Source: an uncultured Mycoplasmatota bacterium
Lineage (GTDB): Bacteria > Bacillota_I > Bacilli_A > RF39 > UBA660
DNA length: 21,969 bases
NCBI GenBank assembly: GCA_947572405.1
Contig: CANPBV010000012.1
Span: 1 to 21,969, forward strand
Direction of reading: 5' to 3'
How positions within the stretch are numbered: the stretch's first letter is position 1; each line of letters begins with the position of its first letter. Below the pieces are notes generated by a model. That model was given only the letters and a program-made list of their open reading frames with translations, was not told the DNA's origin and did not search any database. Below are positions 5,260-13,800 of this stretch, in pieces. A program made the position numbers and the translations under genes.

Positions 5260-7176
5260 ATGAAATTAAATAATAAAGGGTTTGCAATTTCCAGTATGTT
5301 ATATTCTATTTTGCTACTTTTTTTAATGCTTATTGTTGGAGTTTTAGCAATACTTGGAAATAGAAAAGTGGTATTAGATAAAGTAAAAAATGAAATTATA
5401 ACATCCTTAACGCAAAATAGGGCGTATCGTTTTTCGTTTGTGCATAAAGACATCTTATTAGCTAACACATCAAAAGTAAGTGATTTTACCTTTGATTTAT
5501 TAGATGGTGTAATGGTGATCGATCAAAATGGAAACGTGATAGAAACAGAAATTAAAACAACATCAGCCCCTTCTTTTGATTCCACCGTAAATGGACTTTA
5601 CACGATTACATATAGCGCAGATTATGAAGGAAATATCATAGAAGAACAAAGAGTTATTGAAGTAATTGATCCTGTAGTTTATGAATACGCTTATACTGGG
5701 AAAGAGCAGAAATTTGTTACTCCTACCAGTGGATTATACCGAACTGAATTGTGGGGAGCGCAAGGCGGAAATATATCTGGAAAAGCTTATAATCAGGATG
5801 GAACTGTACGAGCAAACAAATTAACATATACAGGCGGAAAAGGTGCGTATACAAAAGGGGATATTTCCTTAGGAATAGGAGTTAATTTGTATATTTATGT
5901 TGGAGGAAGTCCAGAAGAAAACACCTCTTCTGAGGATTCAGGAACAAGTGTAGGTGGATATAATGGCGGAGCTTCTATTCAAACAACCTCAGAATTTTTT
6001 GGGGTAGGCGGAGGAGGAGCCACGGATATTCGTCTTATCGGCGGAAACTGGGATAGCTTTGATGGTTTGAAATCCAGAATTATGGTAGCCTCAGGCGGAG
6101 GAGGAGCTAACTTTAGAAATGCCGGTTATGGAGAAGGAAACGGCGGAGAAGGTGGGACTTTAAATGGTATTAATGGATATGAGGCTTTAACTGAGGGAAG
6201 TTATCATCGTCCTGACTTTGCGAATGGATATGTCATAGGATTAGGTGCGACGCAAACAAGTGGGGGAAAAATGGAATATCATTATTTAAATGGAACAACA
6301 TCAATAGATACCAGTCCAAATGGAACGTTTGGAGGAAAGAATGCCAATCCTAATCAAAGTGGAGGTGGCGGAGGCTATTATAGCGGAGGCTCCAGTGGAC
6401 ATGGTGGTGCTGGGGGAGGTTCCTCTTATATTTCTGGAATGGTAGGCTGTGATTCTATAACAGAAAATTCTACAGAAGGGACAATCACGCATACTGGAAG
6501 TTCAGACCACTATTCTGGAAGAGTATTTACAAATGTTGCTATGAAAGCCGGAAATCAAGAAATGCCAACTTATGATGATACATCCACTATGACAGGAAAT
6601 GAGGGAAATGGATATGCTAAGATAACAGCGCTCATCATTGACAATGGAAAAGTGGCGACCAATTTAGTTAAAAACAGTGGATTTGAAAATGGTACTAAAA
6701 ATTGGACATTATCAGGAACGGAATTAACAACTAAAGTATCAAGTACTGGAAAAACATCCCTTCAATTTAATCCAAATGTAACAGCTATGAGTACACAGAC
6801 AATGGATATTCCTATTGCAAATCATATATACTATGGAGGGCTACAATTTTTATCATCAAATACATTTACAACCGTTGATCCGCGTTATGAATGGTTTATT
6901 GGAGATGCAGAAAATAGTCATATGGTATTTTCGTACAAAAATATAAAAACCGTTGTTTGGGAAAAGTTAACAACTAGAACTAGTTTAAGTGCACCCAATA
7001 GTGGTAACTGGGTTATTAGAAATTTTATGCTAAATTCAAATGAAGAGGCATATGCAGACGATTTATTTATTATTGATTTAACAGAAATTTATGGAGAGGG
7101 AAACGAGCCTACAAAAGAATGGTGTGATGCCAATATTCATTATTTTGATGGGGTAGGAATTGTTCCAAAATATTAA
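5260..7176 (+). CDS. Pilin-leader surface protein with glycine-rich domain and C-terminal jelly-roll-like module
   Basis: A 638-residue protein. Residues 1-7 (MKLNNKG) followed by FAISSMLYSILLLFLML and further hydrophobics to about 33 resemble a type III (prepilin) leader with a G/F cleavage point, but the usual Glu at mature position 5 is Ser. Residues of about 65-138 look like a bacterial Ig-like domain ending in VIEVID. Residues of about 140-450 form a glycine-rich domain of the kind in Pfam Gly_rich (also found in ALK/LTK receptors): WGAQGGN, GGKGAYTKGDISL, YIYVGG, VGGGGATDIRL, ASGGGGA, GGGGGYYSGG, GGGSSYISG. From about 460, NLVKNSGFENGTKNW and following residues resemble a carbohydrate-binding beta-sandwich, ending with a GEGNEPTKEWC motif. 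An AGAGG ribosome site precedes the ATG. It is probably cell-surface and adhesive; ligand unknown. No pilus assembly genes are nearby. Confidence 0.7.
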   Translation: MKLNNKGFAISSMLYSILLLFLMLIVGVLAILGNRKVVLDKVKNEIITSLTQNRAYRFSFVHKDILLANTSKVSDFTFDLLDGVMVIDQNGNVIETEIKTTSAPSFDSTVNGLYTITYSADYEGNIIEEQRVIEVIDPVVYEYAYTGKEQKFVTPTSGLYRTELWGAQGGNISGKAYNQDGTVRANKLTYTGGKGAYTKGDISLGIGVNLYIYVGGSPEENTSSEDSGTSVGGYNGGASIQTTSEFFGVGGGGATDIRLIGGNWDSFDGLKSRIMVASGGGGANFRNAGYGEGNGGEGGTLNGINGYEALTEGSYHRPDFANGYVIGLGATQTSGGKMEYHYLNGTTSIDTSPNGTFGGKNANPNQSGGGGGYYSGGSSGHGGAGGGSSYISGMVGCDSITENSTEGTITHTGSSDHYSGRVFTNVAMKAGNQEMPTYDDTSTMTGNEGNGYAKITALIIDNGKVATNLVKNSGFENGTKNWTLSGTELTTKVSSTGKTSLQFNPNVTAMSTQTMDIPIANHIYYGGLQFLSSNTFTTVDPRYEWFIGDAENSHMVFSYKNIKTVVWEKLTTRTSLSAPNSGNWVIRNFMLNSNEEAYADDLFIIDLTEIYGEGNEPTKEWCDANIHYFDGVGIVPKY

Positions 7177-7184
7177 AAAAGGTA

Positions 7185-7213
7185 TTGGCAATTTAATATA
7201 AATCCGTTATAAT
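7185..7213 (+). promoter_or_regulatory. Promoter of the T-box/HD/valS unit
   Basis: TTGGCA at 7185-7190, a 17 nt spacer and TATAAT at 7208-7213. It begins 9 nt after the upstream stop codon. Transcription would start near 7220, at the base of T-box stem I. Confidence 0.75.
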
Positions 7214-7219
7214 ATTAAA

Positions 7220-7427
7220 AACGTTGAAAAAGAGGAGTATATTATATTCTTTTGAAAGAGAGTCTATGGTTGGTGGAAATAGATAAAAGGAATAGTAGAA
7301 GGTAGCTTTGGAGTTAATAGCAATATTCGTACATCTGCGTTAAAGAAAAAAGGTATAGAGTTTTCTATATGAATTAAGGTGGTACCACGCGTAAATCACG
7401 TCCTTATAGGATCTGTGATTTTTTTTT
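7220..7427 (+). promoter_or_regulatory. T-box riboswitch leader, valine specifier GUA
   Basis: A tRNA-sensing leader upstream of the HD gene and valS. The T-box core AAGGTGGTACCACGCG is at 7376-7391; its TGGT (7380-7383) would pair with a tRNA ending A-CCA, as tRNA-Val does. Stem I shows the AGGAGTA element (7233-7239), a helix ATTCTTTT (7246-7253) with AAAAGGAAT (7285-7293), AGAGAG (AG-bulge region, about 7257-7262) and the GGTGGAAA distal loop (7272-7279). Directly after the 3' arm comes the predicted specifier GTA (7295-7297) followed by a purine. Uncharged tRNA-Val should stabilise the antiterminator and let transcription pass the hairpin at 7393-7427. The specifier assignment rests on position plus the identity of valS. 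Confidence 0.93.
7393..7427 (+). terminator. T-box regulated terminator
   Basis: AAATCAC (7393-7399) pairs with GTGATTT (7415-7421), with an inner TCCT/AGGA helix, followed by T to 7427. The antiterminator would form instead from the T-box sequence just upstream and the 5' arm of this hairpin. Confidence 0.9.
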
Positions 7428-7442
7428 GAAAGGAAGAACAAG

Positions 7443-8165
7443 ATGAAAGAAATATTTGATCGTTATGTAAAAAAATATGATATTGCTGACCAAAAAATCA
7501 AAGGAAAATGGGAGCATTCTTACCGAGTCATGGAAAAAGCAATTATGTTAGCTAAAAAGTTACAATTATCTGAAGAAGATATTTATTTAGCAGAAGTAAT
7601 TGGACTATTACATGATATTGGAAGGTTTGAACAATGGACTAGATATCAAACTTTTAATGATTTAAAATCAATTGACCATGGAGATTATGGGAGCAAACTT
7701 TTATTTGAAGATGGTTTCATAGAGAATTTTAAAATCGATTCAAAATATTATAGAATCATTGAAAAAGCAATCCGTAATCACAATAAACCAAAAATAGAAG
7801 AGGGATTAACAGAACAAGAATTATTACAAGCAAAAATTATAAGAGATGCGGATAAATTAGATATTCTTTATATCAGTGCCTTCCTAAATATGATTTCACA
7901 CCCTTTTTCAGAAGAACCTGTTTCCAAAGAAATAGAAAATGCTTTTTGGAATCATGGAATTGTATATGGAAAAGACATTAAAAATTCAAATGATTTTGTT
8001 ATGCGTACTTTATGCTTTCATTTTGACTTTAACTATGATGAAAGTTTAAGATTTCTTGTAGAGCATCATTATTTAGAAACATTTGAAAGGAAACTTAATA
8101 ATCCACTATTCCGACCTTATTTTGAGGAACTAAAACAATATATAGAAAAGAGGACAATATGTTAG
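7443..8165 (+). CDS. HD-domain phosphohydrolase
   Basis: A 240-residue soluble protein of the HD superfamily, whose members are metal-dependent phosphohydrolases of nucleotides or related phosphoesters. Visible metal ligands are His25 (WEHSYRV), His57-Asp58 (LLHDIGRF), His113 (RNHNKP) and Asp137 (IRDADKLD); His79 (DHGDYG) is also conserved-looking. The domain occupies about residues 20-165; the C-terminal part is all-helical and not recognised. The substrate cannot be told from sequence. AAAGGAAG (7429-7436) lies 6 nt before the ATG. It is the first gene after the tRNA-Val T-box and overlaps valS by 7 nt (ATGTTAG), so its expression is tied to valine starvation and translationally coupled to valS. 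Confidence 0.85.
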   Translation: MKEIFDRYVKKYDIADQKIKGKWEHSYRVMEKAIMLAKKLQLSEEDIYLAEVIGLLHDIGRFEQWTRYQTFNDLKSIDHGDYGSKLLFEDGFIENFKIDSKYYRIIEKAIRNHNKPKIEEGLTEQELLQAKIIRDADKLDILYISAFLNMISHPFSEEPVSKEIENAFWNHGIVYGKDIKNSNDFVMRTLCFHFDFNYDESLRFLVEHHYLETFERKLNNPLFRPYFEELKQYIEKRTIC

Positions 8166-10714
8166 AAAAAAAATATGACCACAAGAAAGTGGAAGAAAAT
8201 AAATATGAAATGTGGAAAAAAAGAGGATATTTTACGAGTGGTGATTTAGAAAAAAAACCATTTTGTATTGTAATACCTCCACCAAATGTAACAGGCATTT
8301 TACACTTAGGCCATGCTTGGGATACCACTTTACAAGATATTATGATCCGTTATAAAAGAATGGATGGGTATGATGCTTTATGGCTTCCTGGAATGGATCA
8401 CGCAGGAATCGCAACGCAAGCCAAAGTAGATAAAAAATTAAAAGAAATGGGCATGAAACCTAGAGAAATGGATAGAGAAGAATGGTTAAAACATGCTTGG
8501 GCATGGAAAGAAGAATACGCTGAGAATATCCGTAGGCAGTGGGCAAAATTAGGACTTAGCTTGGATTATACAAAAGAACGTTTTACTTTAGATGAAGGAT
8601 TATCAGAAGCAGTAAAGCATGTTTTTGTGACTTTATATCAAAAGGGATATATCTATAGAGGAGAACGAATTATTAACTGGGATCCAGAAGCAATGACAGC
8701 ACTTTCGAATGAAGAAGTCATTTATAAAGATGACCCAGGAGCTTTTTATCATTTAAAATATTATTTAGAAGATAAAAGTCGCTATTTAGAAGTTGCTACA
8801 ACAAGACCTGAAACATTGTTTGGAGATACAGCAGTGGCTGTAAATCCCAAAGATGAACGATATAAAGATTTAATAGGGAAAAAAGTTATTTTGCCAATTG
8901 TGAATAAACTGATTCCAATTATTGGAGACATTCATGCGGATCCAGAATTTGGAACCGGTGTTGTAAAAATAACTCCAGCTCATGACCCAAATGATTTTGA
9001 GGTGGGAAATAGACATAATTTAGAACGAGTAGTTGTTATGAATTCTGATGCAACGATGAATGAAAATGCTGGAAAGTATGCTGGTATGGATAGATTTCTT
9101 TGTAGAAAAGCGTTACTAGAAGATTTAGAAAAGGAAGATTTACTAATTAAAATAGAAGAAATGACACATAGTACTCCTCATAGTGAAAGAACGGATGCCA
9201 TTGTAGAACCTTATTTGTCAAAACAATGGTTTGTAAAAATGGACGTTTTAGCCAAGCAAGTGTTAGAAAATCAAAATATGGAAGGAAAAGTAAACTTTGT
9301 TCCAGAACGTTTTGAAAAGATATTAATGCATTGGATGGAAGACTGCCATGATTGGTGTATTTCTAGACAACTTTGGTGGGGACATAGAATTCCAGCTTGG
9401 TACAAAGGGGAAGAAGTTTATGTAGGAATGGAAGCCCCAAAAGAAGATGGATGGATACAGGACCCTGATGTCTTGGATACCTGGTTTTCAAGTGCGCTAT
9501 GGCCATTTAGTACATTAGGATGGCCAAAAAGTACAGATATGATGGAACGTTATTATCCAAACAATGTACTTGTAACTGGTTATGATATTATCTTTTTCTG
9601 GGTATGTCGTATGGTATTTCAAGGACTAGAATTTACTGGGAAAAGACCATTTAAGGATGTTTTAATTCATGGTTTGGTTCGTGATAAAGAAGGACGCAAA
9701 ATGAGTAAATCATTAGGAAATGGTGTAGATCCTATGGATGTTATAGAAAAATATGGCGCAGATTCTTTAAGATTTTTTATAACGACTTCATCAGCCCCTG
9801 GAATGGACTTAAGATATGATGAAGAAAAAGTAGCATCTACTTGGAATTTTATTAATAAACTTTGGAATGCCTCTAGATTTGTGCTTATGAATATAGAGGA
9901 AATAAGGGATACAAATTTTGAAATTTCTTCTTTGTCAATTTCAGATAAATGGATTTTAAACAAATATGAACATTTGATAGAAAAAGTAAGACATCATATG
10001 GAAATATACGAATTCCATGTAGTGGGAACAGAAATCTATAATTTTGTATGGAATGATTTCTGTGATTGGTATATTGAATTATCCAAAATTGATATGAATG
10101 GGAAAGTATTATTAAAAATTCTAACAGGAATTTTAAAGATGTTACATCCATTTATGCCATATGTAACAGAAGAAATTTATAACATGTTACCTGTACATGA
10201 AGATACCATTATGCTTGATTCTTATCCTACTATAGAAAAAGAATATTCTTTTAAAGAAACTGAAATTATAGAAGAATTAATTGAGTTAATTACAAAAATT
10301 AGAAGAATCAAATTAGAAAATAAAATACCAAATGATTTCTATTTTGTATATCAAGAAGATAATTTACTCATTGTAGAAAATATTTTAAAACGATTATTAA
10401 AAATAGAAGAAGATCATTTTATAAAAAAGGAAACACAAGATTTTTCTAATTTAAAAGAAATTGCAGTTGCTTATATGGGACATACAGCATATCTATATTA
10501 CGATGGAAGTGAGAATGAAGCAGAAGAAAAAGAAAAAGCATTAAAAGAAATCGAACGCTTAGAAGCTTCTACCGAAAGAAGAAAAAAATTGTTGTCAAAT
10601 CCGGGATATGTTTCTAAAGCACCAGCTAATATTGTGGAAAAAGAAAGACAGGATTTAGAAAAAGAAGAGCATGAATTAGAATTATTAAAAAAAGTTCATA
10701 ACATATCGTTGTGA
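8159..10714 (+). CDS. valS: Valine--tRNA ligase
   Basis: 851 residues, near the usual length of about 880. A class I synthetase that charges tRNA-Val and edits mischarged threonine. PPPNVTGILHLGH carries the HIGH motif as HLGH at residues 49-52; KMSKS is at 514-518. The CP1 editing domain shows TTRPET (214-219) and GTGVVKITPAHDPNDF. The anticodon-binding region follows from about residue 600 (WILNKYEHLIEKV), and the C-terminal coiled-coil arm typical of ValRS covers roughly 785-851 (KALKEIERLEAS... NPGYVSKAP... ERQDLEKEEHEL). RBS AAGAGGA lies in the end of the HD gene. Regulated by the T-box at 7220. The stop codon is inside the following terminator. Confidence 0.97.
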   Translation: MLEKKYDHKKVEENKYEMWKKRGYFTSGDLEKKPFCIVIPPPNVTGILHLGHAWDTTLQDIMIRYKRMDGYDALWLPGMDHAGIATQAKVDKKLKEMGMKPREMDREEWLKHAWAWKEEYAENIRRQWAKLGLSLDYTKERFTLDEGLSEAVKHVFVTLYQKGYIYRGERIINWDPEAMTALSNEEVIYKDDPGAFYHLKYYLEDKSRYLEVATTRPETLFGDTAVAVNPKDERYKDLIGKKVILPIVNKLIPIIGDIHADPEFGTGVVKITPAHDPNDFEVGNRHNLERVVVMNSDATMNENAGKYAGMDRFLCRKALLEDLEKEDLLIKIEEMTHSTPHSERTDAIVEPYLSKQWFVKMDVLAKQVLENQNMEGKVNFVPERFEKILMHWMEDCHDWCISRQLWWGHRIPAWYKGEEVYVGMEAPKEDGWIQDPDVLDTWFSSALWPFSTLGWPKSTDMMERYYPNNVLVTGYDIIFFWVCRMVFQGLEFTGKRPFKDVLIHGLVRDKEGRKMSKSLGNGVDPMDVIEKYGADSLRFFITTSSAPGMDLRYDEEKVASTWNFINKLWNASRFVLMNIEEIRDTNFEISSLSISDKWILNKYEHLIEKVRHHMEIYEFHVVGTEIYNFVWNDFCDWYIELSKIDMNGKVLLKILTGILKMLHPFMPYVTEEIYNMLPVHEDTIMLDSYPTIEKEYSFKETEIIEELIELITKIRRIKLENKIPNDFYFVYQEDNLLIVENILKRLLKIEEDHFIKKETQDFSNLKEIAVAYMGHTAYLYYDGSENEAEEKEKALKEIERLEASTERRKKLLSNPGYVSKAPANIVEKERQDLEKEEHELELLKKVHNISL

Positions 10715-10726
10715 GCTTTTTTTTTT
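10692..10726 (+). terminator. Intrinsic terminator of valS
   Basis: AAGTTCATAAC (10692-10702) pairs with GTTGTGAGCTT (10708-10718) over 11 positions with two G-U pairs, loop ATATC, then T to 10726. The 3' arm contains the valS TGA stop (10712-10714). Confidence 0.9.
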
Positions 10727-10816
10727 AATTTAAACAATTACATTATCTTTTCTAAAACTTTCTTGCATATAATAAATTGTATTTTTGATAATTTGTCAAA
10801 TTTCGACATTCTAACG

Positions 10817-10846
10817 TTGAACTTTAAATATGAGTTATGGTACAAT
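10817..10846 (+). promoter_or_regulatory. Promoter of the M60 peptidase/cohesin operon
   Basis: TTGAAC at 10817-10822, an 18 nt spacer and TACAAT at 10841-10846. The longest open frame begins with an ATG (10837) that lies immediately upstream of the -10 hexamer, which argues for the downstream start at 10876. Confidence 0.65.
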
Positions 10847-10875
10847 ATCTTAAGGATAGTAAAGGAGTAGATAAA

Positions 10876-13800
10876 ATGAAAAAAAGATTAATAAGTTATA
10901 TTTTATGTTTTTGTATGGCTTTAGAGTCTTTAGCGCCTTCTTGTTTTGCGTTTTCAGAAACTTTAAAAAATGATAATGTAATGAAAACAATAGACAATGA
11001 GATGGTTATTCATAATGAAAAGGTTGATGCAAAGGGGAATTTAGAAATTGATTTAAAATTTTCTCTACCCATAGAAAACGTAGAAAATGCAAATATCGGA
11101 TTCTATTTAAAAGATGAAACTGGCGCAAATATGCAAGTTGATTTAAATGGAATTACTGATATAGTAAATAAACAATACAATTTAGGAAATGAATCAGTAA
11201 CTGTTTCTATTCGAAAACTAGATAGAGAAGGAAATCTCTTAACTGGTACTAATTATGAAAATTTAGTGGTATATTATGGAATTACTGTTTATGGACTAAA
11301 TAGAGGAACATATGCCCTAGAATTATTTGGAAATGGGTATAAGTCTTATCATACTAACATTACTTTAGATGACTATTCCAAAAGAATCAGTTTATCCAAT
11401 GAAAAAGGAATGTTTGAAGTAGGAGATGTCAATGGGGATGGCAGCATTAATGATGCTGATATCGATCATTTAATTGCCCATTTTGGAGAGTCTTCTTTCA
11501 TTTATGATTTAAATCGTGATGGCAATGTTGATATTGCAGATTTAAATTATATTACTGCTATTATTAGTGGTACAAAAAAGAATGCAACAATAGTAGATAC
11601 AACCGCTATTTTAGATGAGACTAAAATAGAAATGGTAGGAGGAACTGGTACTTTATCCGATCTATTAACAGATGATGGGAGGGTAACCGTAACAGCTAGT
11701 GATAGTGGCAAAATTACAGAATCCAATCCAGCCGTTTTAACACTCAATTTAAAGGACAAAGTGGATACAAGCGAGCTTCGTTTGGAAGTAGGAGAAACAA
11801 ATGTTCCAGAAAAATTAGAAATTGTTGTAACTGACGAGAATGGGAAAGACCATATCTTTGAAAAGAACTTTGAAGTTTTAAATGATATTCATACATTTAC
11901 AGATAAGGCAAATCCAAATACAATTGTGATTGATTTAAAAGGCCAAATTGCGATTAAAAAAGTAACCATTAAAATTAAAGAATCTTCTACAGATAATTTA
12001 GCTGAAATAGGAAAAGTGGAATTCTTAAACAATGTTTATACAGAAGTTCCAGTTCCAAGTGTAGATAGACCTACAAATGTACAAGTAGAAGAGTTAAGTG
12101 AATCCTTTAAGATTACTTATAATCATGCTCCAAATGTAACTGGATATGAAATTATCGTAAAAGAAATGAATGGAGATCAAATTGTCAAAAATAACATTTA
12201 TCAAACCACGTATGATGAATTTACAGTAGGTGGACTTAAAAATTACACAAACTATCTTGTATGTGTACAATCTGTAAATGAAGAGTGGAAAAGTGGGTGT
12301 ACAGATTCGATTAAAGTCACACCAAAACCAACTAGAAAGCCTCCAATGGTAGATATGGTAACTTTAAATCCTGTTTATGCTGGTTTCAATATCGGTTATA
12401 AGAAGATGGATGACACTTTAACTTATAATATTTATTATCGAATCAAAGGGGAAACAGAATTTACAAAAATTACAGGAATTACAACAACTGGTTATCAACT
12501 TAGAAACTTAAAACCAAGTACAGAATATGAAATTGCTGTAAGTGGAACAAATGAATTAGGAGAAGGTCCTAAATCAAATATTGCAGTTGGCACGACAAAA
12601 GATTATATAATGCCAGATACTTATAACTATGGATTAATTAATAGACCAAATGGGACCGAAAAAACAGATTATATTAAATCTGTAACATTGAAAACTGGAA
12701 AAAATTATCCAGCTGAAAACATTTATTCATTAGTAGACAATGACTATGAGAGTTATTGGCAAGCAGATACTTGGGATACTGGGGGATATAATGTAAATGC
12801 AAATGCGGGAATTGTTGTAGAATTTGAACAAAATTTTCAAATTGCACAAATGTTTTTAGTACCAAAAGATGATAGTGCTTCATTCTTCTACGTAAGAGTA
12901 TATTATGATGAAAATGGAAAAGAAAAAAGTGTGAATGCTAGTATTGCAAGTGCAACAAGTCCAAATGGACAAAAATATTATAAAGTATTATTACAAAATA
13001 AAGTAAATACTAGTAAAATTAGACTTTGTTTGGCAAACTATACAGCAAATGGAAATAACGCTTTAAGAGAAATTAAATTTTATGAGTATAATCCTTTAGA
13101 AGATGATATTGAAGTAATTTATAAAGACGATTTACACTTAGAATTACAAGATAGAGTAACAGAAGAAACCATAAAAGCTTTAGAGACACGAGTTAACACA
13201 AAAGAAGAAGCAAGTGGAGAATATCATCCAAATCGTGAAGCTCTTTTAAAAGAGTTAGATTATGCAAGAAAAATATTGAATGATACAGCGATTAGAGAAG
13301 TTATGACAGTAGACCAAACAATCAGTAACAATCGAAATGGTCATTTAGGATTTGCAATGAGTATTAGTGACTATCAGCCTCTTGGTATTGCTGCCCGTGC
13401 TGGTGAAACAATTACAGTTTATGTAGGTACAAAAAATAAAGTTATGCCACAAATCGTATTTACACAATATTACGCAGAAGCCAATGTATGGACACAAACA
13501 GTAGCCAATTTAAAAGTAGGGCAAAATATGATTGAAGTTCCAAAGATTGGAAGTATGAATGAAGAACGTGGTGGTTCTGTTTATGTAAGATATCCTAGCA
13601 GTACAGTAGGTTCAGAGATTAAAATTCGTGTGAGTGGTGGAACTAAAATCCCAGTTTTAGATGTAAATGGATTATCTGGTAATGATAAGATAAATGCAAT
13701 TAGAACTTATATCGAAGAACTAGAAACATATACATCAAAATTGCCACAACTTTATAGTGAACAAGATCTTACATTTAATGAAAGAACAAGCGTATTAAAT

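Noticed and set aside
6301..6492. Minus-strand open frame within the glycine-rich gene
   Set aside because: An antisense shadow of a GGA/GGC-rich region, without a ribosome site or recognisable product; the other short antisense frames were dropped for the same reason.
7080..7176. Prophage origin for the glycine-rich protein because of the GEGNEPTKEWC tail motif
   Set aside because: Similar motifs occur in phage-like proteins as far as I recall, but no other phage gene is present and the protein has its own promoter and export leader.
10837..10875. N-terminal extension of the M60 peptidase by 13 residues
   Set aside because: That ATG abuts the promoter -10 box, and the extension would spoil the signal peptide.
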